Source of the DNA: Bacteroidales bacterium
Lineage (GTDB): Bacteria > Bacillota > Clostridia > Lachnospirales > Lachnospiraceae
Assembly: GCA_023664535.1 (NCBI GenBank)
Contig: JAMPFJ010000005.1
Span: 48,001 to 112,000, forward strand
DNA: 64,000 bases
Direction: 5' to 3'
The translations under genes were made by a program, and so were the position numbers. Below the pieces are notes generated by a model. That model did not search any database, had not been told where the DNA came from, and saw only the letters and a list, made by a program, of their open reading frames with translations. Of the stretch, positions 32,135-41,349 are shown piece after piece; positions within the stretch are counted from its first letter, which is position 1, and every line of letters starts with the position of its first letter.

Positions 32135-33490
32135 ATGGTTGCACAAATTTTAGCAGTATTGATTTTTGTGGCGATGTTCGTGTTGATTGTGATGGATAAA
32201 GTCGAACGGCAGATTATTACGTTAGCCTGCGGAGTCTTGACGCTGGTGCTGGTGTTCGGTATCGGTATGCACAGCACGAGTGCGATTGTGGAAACATTGA
32301 ATCTTCGCAGCATTTTTACGTTGGATTTCTGGTATGCTGCAGGTGAATCGTCGGAATCTTCGTCGGGGATTAACTGGGCAACGATTATCTTTATTGCAGG
32401 GATGATGGTTATGGTAGAGGGGATGGCAAAGGCGGGTTTTTTCCAATGGCTTTGCATGAGGCTGGCGAAGCTGGTTCACTATAAACCGATTCCGTTATTT
32501 ATTGTTTTTATGGTTATGTCGGCAGTACTTTCCATGTTTATTGACAGCATTACCGTCATTTTGTTTTTGGCGGCAGTGACGGTGGAATTGGCAAAGCTGC
32601 TAAAGATTGACCCGGTGCCCATGATTTTATCGGAAATTTTCTGTGCAAATCTGGGGGGATCGGCTACGATGTGCGGGGACCCGCCGAATATCATTATCGG
32701 AACCTCCCTGGGTTATGCGTTTTCGGACTTTTTAATGAATACAGGGCTGATTGCCGGAGTATCCCTGATTGTTGTCATTGTGTATTTCCTTTTGGTTTAT
32801 CGGAAAGCGCTGGTGCAAAAGGAGGGGGAAGCATTTGATGCATCCGTAATTCCCAATCCGAAGGATGCCATTACCGATAAAAAGGATTTTGTGATTAGCT
32901 GTATTATTTTTGGCTGTGCAGTGGTTATGCTGATTACCCATGCCCAGACGCATTTAACGGTTGCCTTTATCGGTGCGGTTATCGCCCTGGTTACGCTGGT
33001 TACTGCGGGTAAGGGTGCTTTGGAGCTGCTAAAGAAGGTGGATTATAAAACCCTGCTGTTTTTTATCGGTTTGTTCATGGTAGTGGGCGGACTGGAGCAG
33101 ACGGGGATTTTGGAAGTGATTGCCGGGTTTATCGGAGAGGTCAGCGGAGGAAAAACAAAGATAATGATTGCAATTATTATCTGGGTTTCAGCAGTGGCAA
33201 GCGCTTTTGTTGATAATATTCCGTTTGCGGCAACGATGATACCGGTGATTAGAAGCCTGGCGGAAACGACGGGAGTAGATTTGTCTGTTCTGGCATGGGC
33301 GTTGTCCATGGGTACGGATATCGGTGGAAGCGGAACGCCGATTGGCGCTTCGGCAAATGTGGTCGGAACCTCTGTTGCGGCAAAGAACGGATATCATATC
33401 GGATGGGGAAAATATTGTAAAACAGCGGCGCCGGCAACCGTGCTTGTGATTGCGATTTCCATGGTGCTTATTTTTGTCCGGTATTGTTAA
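32135..33490 (+). CDS. ArsB/NhaD-type ion transporter (IT superfamily)
   Basis: Protein of 451 residues from ATG 32135 (GGAGGGAACA upstream; the in-frame ATG at 32039 adds a non-conserved stretch). About eleven membrane helices. Marks of the ArsB/NhaD/SLC13 group are the repeated helical-hairpin segments VLSMFIDSITVILFLA and AFVDNIPFAATMIPV, and the G-G-S-A-T-M-C-G-D-P-P-N-I-I-I-G and G-S-G-T-P-I-G-A-S-A-N-V motifs. Substrates in the family include Na+/H+, arsenite and dicarboxylates; NhaD-like ion exchange is a fair guess. No ars genes are next to it. A strong terminator follows. Confidence 0.85.
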   Translation: MVAQILAVLIFVAMFVLIVMDKVERQIITLACGVLTLVLVFGIGMHSTSAIVETLNLRSIFTLDFWYAAGESSESSSGINWATIIFIAGMMVMVEGMAKAGFFQWLCMRLAKLVHYKPIPLFIVFMVMSAVLSMFIDSITVILFLAAVTVELAKLLKIDPVPMILSEIFCANLGGSATMCGDPPNIIIGTSLGYAFSDFLMNTGLIAGVSLIVVIVYFLLVYRKALVQKEGEAFDASVIPNPKDAITDKKDFVISCIIFGCAVVMLITHAQTHLTVAFIGAVIALVTLVTAGKGALELLKKVDYKTLLFFIGLFMVVGGLEQTGILEVIAGFIGEVSGGKTKIMIAIIIWVSAVASAFVDNIPFAATMIPVIRSLAETTGVDLSVLAWALSMGTDIGGSGTPIGASANVVGTSVAAKNGYHIGWGKYCKTAAPATVLVIAISMVLIFVRYC

Positions 33491-33518
33491 GCGGGATAAA
33501 CAGAATCTAAAATAGAGA

Positions 33519-33567
33519 AGGGTTTTCATGAAAAACAGGAGGAAATTTTCGTGAAAACTCTTTTTTT
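33519..33567 (+). terminator. Terminator of the ion transporter gene
   Basis: A 16-bp stem (33519-33534 with 33546-33561, two G-U pairs) followed by seven Ts. Confidence 0.85.
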
Positions 33568-33723
33568 ATGGTGGCTTTTTACGGGAAAAAAAGGTATAAT
33601 TAACTTATCCGATAAACGAGCGGCTTTAACCGGTTACACTGGTGCAAAGGGGAAGGTATTGCATGGATACAGAAGATTCCGGGGCGAACGGTAAAATAAA
33701 TAATGATTGGAGGAGGGCATGCT

Positions 33724-34314
33724 ATGGAAAAACAAATTATTATTTCAATCAGTCGTGAGTTTGGCAGTTGTGGACGTGAAATTGCAAGGAAGGTTGCAGA
33801 AGATTTGAAGATTCCGCTGTATGACAGAAATATTCTGGAATCTATCGCAGAAGAGAAGAATATGAAAGTGGAGCATCTTGAAAAATTTGATGAACAGCCG
33901 AGAAATCTGATGTTTTCCAGAACGGTGGGAGAACATTCCAATTCCATGGAAGAGATTTTGGTAAATATGCAGTTTGAATATCTGCAAAAAAAGGCGGATA
34001 GCGGAGAATCCTTTGTCGTGGTGGGACGGTGTGCAGAAACGGCGTTGAGGGACAGAGAGGGGCTTCTCTCGGTTTTTGTTATGGGAGATAAGGAGGAGAA
34101 GCTTGCCCATATCCGGGAAAGATATCATTTATCCGAGCTGGAGGCGGCATTTAAAATGGTCCGGCATGATGTGAAACGCAGGGCGTACCACAACCGGTAT
34201 TCAGACTTCAAGTGGGGAGATTCCAGAGGGTATGATTTATGCATTAACAGCAGCAGGCTGGGCATTGATAAGTCGGCGGCAATTATTGAGAACTGCATAG
34301 AGGCGGGAAGATAA
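33724..34314 (+). CDS. Cytidylate kinase-like protein
   Basis: Protein of 196 residues from ATG 33724 (GGAGGAGGG upstream). It belongs to the PF13189 cytidylate-kinase-like group: IIISISREFGSCGREIARKV is a P-loop variant, and DRNILESIAEE, FVVVGRCAETAL and MVRHDVKRRAYHNRYS (LID-like arginines) follow. The classic GxxxxGK[ST] is altered to SREFGSCGRE, as usual in this family. The true substrate is unknown; the typical Cmk for CMP is a different protein. Confidence 0.85.
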   Translation: MEKQIIISISREFGSCGREIARKVAEDLKIPLYDRNILESIAEEKNMKVEHLEKFDEQPRNLMFSRTVGEHSNSMEEILVNMQFEYLQKKADSGESFVVVGRCAETALRDREGLLSVFVMGDKEEKLAHIRERYHLSELEAAFKMVRHDVKRRAYHNRYSDFKWGDSRGYDLCINSSRLGIDKSAAIIENCIEAGR

Positions 34315-34327
34315 CGAAACGGCGGAG

Positions 34328-34369
34328 GCTGTCGCATAAAAAGTATTTTTGTGCGGCGGTCTTTTTTGG
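34328..34369 (+). terminator. Terminator after the cytidylate kinase-like gene
   Basis: Stem of about 14 bp with several G-U pairs between GCTGTCGCATAAAAA and TTTTTGTGCGGCGGT, followed by a T run. Confidence 0.75.
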
Positions 34370-34465
34370 AGGAAAATTTAAACATTATGACGAAAAACAT
34401 TGTGCAATTTGTACAAGAGGGGCGAAAATACGACATAAAACGATGAAATGCATAAAAATATACTC

Positions 34466-34494
34466 TTGCATTTTTGGCGAAAGTGATTTAAAAT
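34466..34494 (+). promoter_or_regulatory. Promoter of nrdD
   Basis: TTGCAT 34466-34471, 17-bp spacer, TAAAAT 34489-34494. The first NrdR box begins two bases after the -10. Confidence 0.65.
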
Positions 34495-34495
34495 A

Positions 34496-34543
34496 ACACA
34501 AGATATTGTGCCAGGTATGAAGCCGGGGCACATTTTTATGTGT
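34496..34543 (+). promoter_or_regulatory. Two NrdR boxes
   Basis: Box 1 (34496-34511) matches the NrdR consensus ACACWATATATWGTGT in 14 of 16 positions. Box 2 (34528-34543) is weaker but keeps CACA and TGTGT ends. They are 32 bp apart, about three helical turns, the usual NrdR spacing. NrdR loaded with dATP/ATP should repress nrdD here. Confidence 0.75.
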
Positions 34544-34621
34544 TTGGAGGCAGAGAAGGTTGTTTTCACATATTTGGGGGAACAGGTCTGCAGGCATGTA
34601 TGAGGCGTTAGGAGGAAAATT

Positions 34622-36784
34622 ATGAGAATTATTAAGCGTAGCGGTACAGAGACGGCATTTGATATTTCAAAGATTGTGGCGGCGGTGGAGAAAGCCAATA
34701 AAGAGGTTGTGGAAAAAGACCGTCTTACTCCGGAGCAGATTAAGGAGATTGCAAAGAAAGTTACCCTCACCTGCAGCAGCATGAGCAGAACATTCAGCGT
34801 GGAAGAGATTCAGGATTTGGTTGAGAATGAAATCATGGAAACCCAGTCGTATGGAGTTGCCAGAAAATATATCACCTACCGCTATAAACGGGCTTTGGTG
34901 CGAAAGGCAAACTCTACGGATGAACAGATTTTAAGTCTGATTGAGTGTGACAACGAAGAGGTGAAACAGGAAAATTCAAATAAGAACCCGATTGTAAACA
35001 GTGTACAGCGGGATTATATGGCAGGTGAGGTCAGCAAGGATATTACCAGACGTTTCCTTTTGCCGGAGAGGGTGGTAAAGGCGCATGAAGAGGGAATTAT
35101 CCATTTTCATGATGCGGATTATTTTGCACAGCATATGCACAACTGCTGTCTGGTAAATCTGGAGGATATGCTGCAAAACGGAACGGTAATCAGTGAAACC
35201 ATGATAGACCGTCCGAAGAGTTTTTCTACGGCGTGTAACATTGCTACCCAGAGTATTGCGCAGATTGCCAGTTCCCAGTATGGCGGACAGAGTATTACCC
35301 TTTCCCATCTGGCGCCCTTTGTGGACGTGAGCCGTAGAAAATATTTGAAGATGGTGAAAGAAGAGTATGAAGAAGCGGGTATAGATGTAGATGACGAACA
35401 GATTGCAAAGATTGCGGAGATGAGAGTCTGGGAGGAAATCAAACGTGGTGTACAGATGATTCAGTACCAGGTGATTACGTTAATGACCACCAACGGACAG
35501 GCGCCCTTTGTTACGGTATTCATGTATTTGGATGAGGTGCCGGAGGGCAGGACGAGAGATGATTTGGCGCTGGTTATTGAAGAGATGTTGAGACAGAGGA
35601 TTTTAGGGGTAAAGAACGAGAAAGGAATTTATATTACGCCGGCTTTCCCCAAGCTGATTTATGTGCTGGAGGAAGACAATATTGAAGAGGGCACGAAATA
35701 TTGGGAGCTCACCAGGCTGGCGGCAGCCTGCACGGCGAAGCGCATGGTACCGGATTATATTTCGGAAAAAGTAATGAAGGAATTGAAAAACGGGAACTGT
35801 TATCCCTGTATGGGATGCCGTTCTTTCCTGACGGTATATCATGACGAGGAGGATAAGCCGAAGTTTTACGGACGTTTTAACCAGGGCGTCGTAACCCTCA
35901 ATCTGGTGGATGTTGCCTGCTCCTCTGACGGGGAGATGGAGAGATTCTGGGAGATATTGGATGAGCGTCTGGAATTATGCTATGAAGCGTTAATGTGCCG
36001 GCACAACCGGCTGAAAGGGACGCCGTCTGATGTAGCTCCGATTTTATGGCAGTACGGCGCATTGGCAAGATTAAAGAAAGGGGAAACCATTGATAAGCTG
36101 TTATATGACGGATACTCAACGATTTCGCTGGGCTATGCGGGACTTTGCGAGTGTACCAGATATATGACGGGATTTTCCCATACCAATCCGGAGGCAACGC
36201 CTTTTGCCCTGGAGGTAATGAAACGGTTAAATGATGCCTGTGCAAGGTGGAAGAAAGAGACCAGGATTGATTTCAGTATCTATGGAACGCCGTTGGAATC
36301 TACCACCTATAAATTTGCAAAATGCCTGCAAAAGCGTTTCGGCAAAATAGAAGGAGTTACGGACAGAAATTATATTACCAACAGCTATCATGTGCATGTG
36401 ACTGAGGAGATTGACGCATTTAATAAGTTAACTTTTGAGTCAAAATTCCAGGAGCTTTCACCGGGGGGCGCAGTAAGTTATGTTGAGGTTCCGAATATGC
36501 AGAACAATATTGAGGCGGTATTGTCCGTTATGCGGCATATTTATGATAACATTATGTATGCGGAGTTAAACACAAAGAGCGACTACTGCCAGAAATGCGG
36601 CTTTGACGGGGAAATCCAGATTTCGACCGACCGGGAGGGCAAGCTGATTTGGAGATGCCCGAGCTGTGGAAATGAGGACCAGGACACGATGAATGTGGCA
36701 AGGAGAACCTGCGGATATATCGGAACCCAGTTTTGGAACCAGGGACGTACCCAGGAAATCAGAGAAAGAGTGCTGCATTTATAG
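34622..36784 (+). CDS. nrdD: Anaerobic ribonucleoside-triphosphate reductase
   Basis: Protein of 720 residues, the class III catalytic subunit that makes dNTPs from NTPs without oxygen. An N-terminal ATP-cone (about 1-95; RIIKRSGTETAFDISKIVAA) gives allosteric control. The barrel contains HFHDADYFAQHMHNCCLVN and NPEATPFALEVM; the C-terminal zinc site has CQKCG and CPSCG, and the glycyl radical loop RRTCGYIGTQFWNQGR carries Gly698. The activating enzyme NrdG is not downstream, although it commonly is; it must lie elsewhere. NrdR boxes precede the gene. Confidence 0.97.
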   Translation: MRIIKRSGTETAFDISKIVAAVEKANKEVVEKDRLTPEQIKEIAKKVTLTCSSMSRTFSVEEIQDLVENEIMETQSYGVARKYITYRYKRALVRKANSTDEQILSLIECDNEEVKQENSNKNPIVNSVQRDYMAGEVSKDITRRFLLPERVVKAHEEGIIHFHDADYFAQHMHNCCLVNLEDMLQNGTVISETMIDRPKSFSTACNIATQSIAQIASSQYGGQSITLSHLAPFVDVSRRKYLKMVKEEYEEAGIDVDDEQIAKIAEMRVWEEIKRGVQMIQYQVITLMTTNGQAPFVTVFMYLDEVPEGRTRDDLALVIEEMLRQRILGVKNEKGIYITPAFPKLIYVLEEDNIEEGTKYWELTRLAAACTAKRMVPDYISEKVMKELKNGNCYPCMGCRSFLTVYHDEEDKPKFYGRFNQGVVTLNLVDVACSSDGEMERFWEILDERLELCYEALMCRHNRLKGTPSDVAPILWQYGALARLKKGETIDKLLYDGYSTISLGYAGLCECTRYMTGFSHTNPEATPFALEVMKRLNDACARWKKETRIDFSIYGTPLESTTYKFAKCLQKRFGKIEGVTDRNYITNSYHVHVTEEIDAFNKLTFESKFQELSPGGAVSYVEVPNMQNNIEAVLSVMRHIYDNIMYAELNTKSDYCQKCGFDGEIQISTDREGKLIWRCPSCGNEDQDTMNVARRTCGYIGTQFWNQGRTQEIRERVLHL

Positions 36785-36810
36785 GCAGTGCCGGAAAAGA
36801 TAAAGAATAA

Positions 36811-36857
36811 GGTTATCCTTTGATGATGGGAAATCGTCAGAGGATAGCCGTTTTTTT
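36811..36857 (+). terminator. Terminator of nrdD
   Basis: A 17-bp stem with G-U pairs (36811-36827 with 36833-36849), a 5-base loop and a T run. Confidence 0.9.
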
Positions 36858-36924
36858 GCTGGGAAATTTTTGCGGGATAAATCGTTTGCTATAAACAAAA
36901 AAATTGTGGTACAATAATGGTTAG

Positions 36925-36962
36925 TTGAAGGTTACCGGTAACGGGAAAAGGTAACCGGTTGG
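36925..36962 (+). promoter_or_regulatory. Palindromic leader element upstream of the CAP/FN3 gene
   Basis: A 12-bp perfect palindrome GTTACCGGTAAC (36931-36942) is followed by GGTAACCGGTT (36950-36960), so GGTTACC and GGTAACC can pair in several ways. It sits about 15 bases after a TACAAT -10 (36910-36915). It could be a repressor operator or a leader hairpin. Confidence 0.4.
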
Positions 36963-36998
36963 TACAGTGAAGATGTTTTTATCTGGGAGGAATGAAGA

Positions 36999-39884
36999 AT
37001 GAGGAAAAAATGCAGGTTATTTTTGCTGACGGCGGCGGTAATCCTGTCGGGCATTGCCGGCAGAGCTGTCAATGCCGAGGGGGAGCACGTGGACGGTGCA
37101 AGGGAAACCTCCGGTTATGAATTGTCAAAGGAAAATGGGGCGAAAACTCCGCCGGAGATTCCGCTTAAGGACAGCGATATTTCAGAAGAAAGGCAACAGG
37201 ATATTCAAACGGCAAACCGGGGAGATGCGCTGCAGGAGGAGACGATTAACTCCCGTCTGGCTGCGGAGGGTACGGATACTGCGGTACAGGATATGACGGA
37301 GGTGAAATTTGATTATGACAGTGCAGGGGATATCATGGAGCAGTATGTCACCAAGGACCAGAAGACGGTAAAGCTGTTAAATAACCGCAATTTATATTCC
37401 TATGATATTGCCGCAAAAAAGATTACGCTTAAGTATACGTTTCCGAAGGCGGAATATTCCAAGACCGGGACGTATTATGGCGGACAGGGGGGGACCAGTG
37501 CATTTATCCGTGAGGAGGCTGGGCTTTTATATTATGGCTATAACGCTTATACCAACACGTTTTCCGATGATGAAGTGATGAATGTGGTGGTGTATGATTT
37601 GGAAAAGGATGAAGTTGTCCGCACGATTCAGATAGAGGGCTATATTTTAGACAGTGTAGGAGCAGACAGGCAGGGAAATATTTATATTTCCACAGATGAT
37701 ATGAGAGCGGATTCGGCAGCGGGAGACAGCCGGGAAAGCAACACGCTGCTTGTGGTGTCGGCAGCGGGAGACAGGCTTAGTGAAAAGCAGCTGGATTACC
37801 CGATTAACGGTTTTTCCGGTTTTTGCGCAGACGGAACATTTTATTATATCGATGAGTACATGGCATACAGCGCATGGGGATATGCAAATCTGATGGGACG
37901 TCTGATGCAGGGACGGTTTCAGAATAATGTGGTAACCTTGAATGAAACCTATATGACTTATGCCAAGAATATTTATTTTGGTGATTACCGGACGCCGGTG
38001 GAAATTCTGAACGACCGGTATCTGGTTACTTATTCCGGAGGCTTTTATCCCCTCAGTGAGATTACGGACAGCAGTTGGTCTCAGTCCCTTTATACAGAAA
38101 GAAAGCTGGAAATGGGGAGCGAGTATGATTATATTTATAATGCCGGCGTCAATGCGGTAATCAATGGGGACGATGTCTATAGCTTGTATGATAATCAGAC
38201 GCTTTTTGTTTACAGTATGGCTACCGGAAGTAAAAAAGGCGTTTACTATGCCGGGGCGAAAATCTTCAGCCTGAAAAAATGTGGAGATGCGCTGCTTGCG
38301 TTGGAAACCGACGGAGAACACTTTTTCTATGAGCTGATTACGGCGGACAAGGTGGAGGAAGTGAAGGCGGTATCTTACAACATGAATAAATTTGCCCCAT
38401 ATAAGAACAGGACTAAGGCAGAGATTATCAAGCGGTTCAGCGATACGGCACCGGCAGATATGGAAGCGACGCTGTACGCAGCGAAGGGTTCGGGAGAGAA
38501 ACCGTATAAGGCGGGCAAATTGACAAAGGCAACGAAGAATTATGCAGTAAAGGTTTCCAATTACTACCGCTGGCTGGCAGGGTTAACCCCCTTTGAAACG
38601 GCGTCTGACGAGAAGTGGGAAAATGCGGCAAAGGGAGCGGTGCTGCTTTCGGCTTCGTCCTTTTCCCATACGCCGGCAAAGCCGAAGGATATGGATAAGA
38701 CATTTTATGATGCGGCATACAGTGGGACCTCAAGCAGCAGTATTGCGATGAATTATTCGGATAAGCAGTACAAAATTGTTGACACGATTCGGCAGTTTAT
38801 GGACGATACCTCTTACACGATACCCGGACACCGGAATAATTTTCTCACAAGAAATGCAACGGATATCGCATATGGTATTTACGGACCTTATTTGTGCCAG
38901 ACAGTAAGCTATACGGGAGACCCCAACCCGCAGGGGACGGCGGAAAAGGATAATAATGAGGCGGCATATGCATGGCCGGCGGCGGGATATTTTCCGGCAG
39001 AGGATTTGTCGCCTGCGGCTTATTGGACAGTAAATTTAAATATGGATAAGCTGTCTTTATCCAATGTGGGACTGGTGGTTAAGATTACCGACTTGGATAC
39101 CGGGAAAACGGAAAAACGGACTTCCTCAGAGGACGGCTTGTATGCGACGGAATTTTGGGGGGAATTTATCAGCTTTAAACCGCCGACACTGAAAAATGCT
39201 TCCTCCTATAAGGGGAAAAGGTATAAAGTGACGTTGGAGAATCTGGCTGACGAAAACGGATTTCCTGCCGTCTTGGAATATACGGTAAATTTCTTCTCGT
39301 ACAGTGCACAGGCAAAGCAGGATGGGACGGTCTATCAGTGCGACGCCTACGGACAGCCGAAAAAGCTGCAGGCTCCGGTAATAAAAGCAGCCAATACGGC
39401 ATCCGGGGTGAAGGTATCCTGGGGCAAGGTGAGCGGCGCCGCTGGCTATGAGGTCTACCGCAACGGAGCACTGGTAAAAACAACGACAGCAGCCTCCTTT
39501 ACGGATAAAGGAGCGAAGAAAAACGGTGCGAAGTATCAGTATAAGGTCATTGCGGTTAAGGGGAAGCTAAGGAGTACCGCATCAAAGGTCAAAACCTGCT
39601 ATTTTGTGTCAAGACCTGCTGTTGCCTCTGCGAAGAGTCCAAAGAGCGGCAGGATTACCGTGAAATGGAAATTGAATGCGAAGGCTTCCGGTTATCAGAT
39701 AAAATATGTTTCGGGCAAATCCTCCGGCAAGGTTACGGTTTCCGGAAAGAAAAAGACCAGCGGAGTGGTAAAACAGCTGGAAAAGGGAAAAACCTATAAA
39801 ATATATTTACGCACTTATAAAAAAGTGGGAAAAGTAAAATACTATTCCGCATGGAGCAAGGTGAAAAAGGTAAAGGTACGATAA
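36999..39884 (+). CDS. Large secreted protein with CAP and fibronectin III domains
   Basis: Protein of 961 residues. Signal peptide (LFLLTAAVILSGIAG, ending VNAEG), disordered acidic stretch to about 95, then a beta-rich region of about 370 residues with repeated short strands that could be a propeller (ending near 465), a CAP/SCP-like domain (about 490-650: ANYYRWLAGL-like VSNYYRWLAGLTPFE, AAKGAVLLSAS, FSHTP, PGHRNNFL), a further beta domain, and two fibronectin III domains at about 790-875 and 876-961 (VKVSWGKVSGAAGYEVYRNG). No sortase signal is present. It is probably a surface or extracellular protein; CAP domains in Firmicutes lack a proven common activity. Confidence 0.8.
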   Translation: MRKKCRLFLLTAAVILSGIAGRAVNAEGEHVDGARETSGYELSKENGAKTPPEIPLKDSDISEERQQDIQTANRGDALQEETINSRLAAEGTDTAVQDMTEVKFDYDSAGDIMEQYVTKDQKTVKLLNNRNLYSYDIAAKKITLKYTFPKAEYSKTGTYYGGQGGTSAFIREEAGLLYYGYNAYTNTFSDDEVMNVVVYDLEKDEVVRTIQIEGYILDSVGADRQGNIYISTDDMRADSAAGDSRESNTLLVVSAAGDRLSEKQLDYPINGFSGFCADGTFYYIDEYMAYSAWGYANLMGRLMQGRFQNNVVTLNETYMTYAKNIYFGDYRTPVEILNDRYLVTYSGGFYPLSEITDSSWSQSLYTERKLEMGSEYDYIYNAGVNAVINGDDVYSLYDNQTLFVYSMATGSKKGVYYAGAKIFSLKKCGDALLALETDGEHFFYELITADKVEEVKAVSYNMNKFAPYKNRTKAEIIKRFSDTAPADMEATLYAAKGSGEKPYKAGKLTKATKNYAVKVSNYYRWLAGLTPFETASDEKWENAAKGAVLLSASSFSHTPAKPKDMDKTFYDAAYSGTSSSSIAMNYSDKQYKIVDTIRQFMDDTSYTIPGHRNNFLTRNATDIAYGIYGPYLCQTVSYTGDPNPQGTAEKDNNEAAYAWPAAGYFPAEDLSPAAYWTVNLNMDKLSLSNVGLVVKITDLDTGKTEKRTSSEDGLYATEFWGEFISFKPPTLKNASSYKGKRYKVTLENLADENGFPAVLEYTVNFFSYSAQAKQDGTVYQCDAYGQPKKLQAPVIKAANTASGVKVSWGKVSGAAGYEVYRNGALVKTTTAASFTDKGAKKNGAKYQYKVIAVKGKLRSTASKVKTCYFVSRPAVASAKSPKSGRITVKWKLNAKASGYQIKYVSGKSSGKVTVSGKKKTSGVVKQLEKGKTYKIYLRTYKKVGKVKYYSAWSKVKKVKVR

Positions 39885-39918
39885 TGCCTGTGGATGCGGC
39901 AGAGAGGGAAAACGGAAA

Positions 39919-41292
39919 ATGAGTAGTACAGAGAGAAAGAATCCGTTAGGAGAGGAAAAGATTAACCGGCTGCTGCGGCAGTTTGCAATCCCAAGCATCA
40001 TTTCCATGCTGGTTGGCTCGCTTTATAATATCGTTGACCAGTTTTTTATCGGACGGAATATAGGGGAATTGGGAAATGCGGCGACAAATATTGCATTTCC
40101 CCTGTCCACCTCCTGTCTGGCGGCCGCCCTGCTGTTTGGCATTGGCGGAGCGTCGGCATTTAATATTTCCATGGGAAAAGGCGATAAGGAAAAAGCGGGA
40201 TACTATATGGGAAATGCGGCGGTGATGCTGTTTGCCTGCGGAGTGGTATTGTGCCTGCTTACGTTGTCTTTCCTCAAACCGATGCTTGTTTTCTTTGGTT
40301 CTCCGGATGAGGTGCTGGGATATGCCATGGAATATACAAGGATTACTGCCCTCGGTTTTCCGTTTCTGATTCTTTCTACCGGCGGCGGACATCTGATTCG
40401 TGCCGACGGCAGACCGAAAATGACAATGGCATGTAACCTTACCGGGGCAGTAATCAATACGGTTTTAGATGCGGTATTTGTGTTTGGGTTTGGCTGGGGA
40501 ATGAAAGGAGCGGCTTTTGCCACCATTATCGGGCAGTTTATTTCCGGGACAATGGCAGTCTGCTTTCTCGCCCACGGAAAGACGATTCAGTTGAAAAAAG
40601 AGCATCTGCTGATTGCAAAAGAAAATGTTATCCGGATTGCCTCCTTGGGGATGGCGCCCTGCAGTAACCAGATTGCGATGATGGTCGTACAGATTATCAT
40701 GAATAAATCATTAAAATACTATGGCGAATTATCGGTATACGGGGATGCGATACCCATTGCCTGTTCAGGGATTATTTCCAAGGTAAATATGGTGTTTATG
40801 TCTTTTATTATCGGAATTTCTCAGGGCTTACAGCCCATTGCAAGCTTTAATTATGGGGCGGGGAAATATGCCCGTGTAAAGGAAGCTTATCTGAAAGCGG
40901 TTTCTCTGGGCTTTTGTCTGGCGTTGACGGCATTTTTGCTGTTTCAGTTCTGCCCGAGGCAGATTATTTCTGTTTTCGGAGACGGTTCAGAGGAATATTA
41001 TCGGTTTGCCGAAAATTATTTTCACATTTTTTTGTTGTTTACGTTCGTTAACTTCCTACAGCCCATGAGTTCAAATTTCTTTACTGCAATTGGGAAGCCG
41101 AAGCGGGGAAGCTTTCTTGCGCTGACGAGGCAGATTATCTTTTTGCTGCCGCTATTGGTTTTGTTTCCGCTGTTTATGGGAATTGACGGAGTGATGTATG
41201 CCGGACCCTTTGCCGACGGGCTGGCGGCGGTGGTAGCCGCAGTTATGGTGGTGAAAGAGCTGAGACGGGACATTTATCGGGCTGCCCCCTGA
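39919..41292 (+). CDS. MATE family efflux transporter
   Basis: Protein of 457 residues with twelve membrane helices. MATE marks: N-terminal LLRQFAIPSIISMLVGSLYNIVDQFFIG, SASAFNISMGKGD-type GGASAFNISMGKGDKEKA, and the second-half repeat QGLQPIASFNYGAGKY. It matches the MepA-like branch that exports cationic drugs using Na+ or H+; the substrate is unknown. ATG 39919 lacks a textbook ribosome binding site (AGAGAGGGAAAACGGAAA upstream). It is probably a single gene, with a terminator at 41279-41324. Confidence 0.92.
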   Translation: MSSTERKNPLGEEKINRLLRQFAIPSIISMLVGSLYNIVDQFFIGRNIGELGNAATNIAFPLSTSCLAAALLFGIGGASAFNISMGKGDKEKAGYYMGNAAVMLFACGVVLCLLTLSFLKPMLVFFGSPDEVLGYAMEYTRITALGFPFLILSTGGGHLIRADGRPKMTMACNLTGAVINTVLDAVFVFGFGWGMKGAAFATIIGQFISGTMAVCFLAHGKTIQLKKEHLLIAKENVIRIASLGMAPCSNQIAMMVVQIIMNKSLKYYGELSVYGDAIPIACSGIISKVNMVFMSFIIGISQGLQPIASFNYGAGKYARVKEAYLKAVSLGFCLALTAFLLFQFCPRQIISVFGDGSEEYYRFAENYFHIFLLFTFVNFLQPMSSNFFTAIGKPKRGSFLALTRQIIFLLPLLVLFPLFMGIDGVMYAGPFADGLAAVVAAVMVVKELRRDIYRAAP

Positions 41293-41324
41293 AAGAGATT
41301 TCTCTTTCGGGCGGCAGCCCTTTT
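41279..41324 (+). terminator. Terminator of the MATE gene
   Basis: GGGCTGCC (41279-41286) pairs with GGCAGCCC (41313-41320), with an inner stem GAAAGAGA / TCTCTTTC and four Ts. The stem begins within the last codons of the gene. Confidence 0.85.
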
Positions 41325-41349
41325 GCTCCCATGGTTAGAAATAATACAG

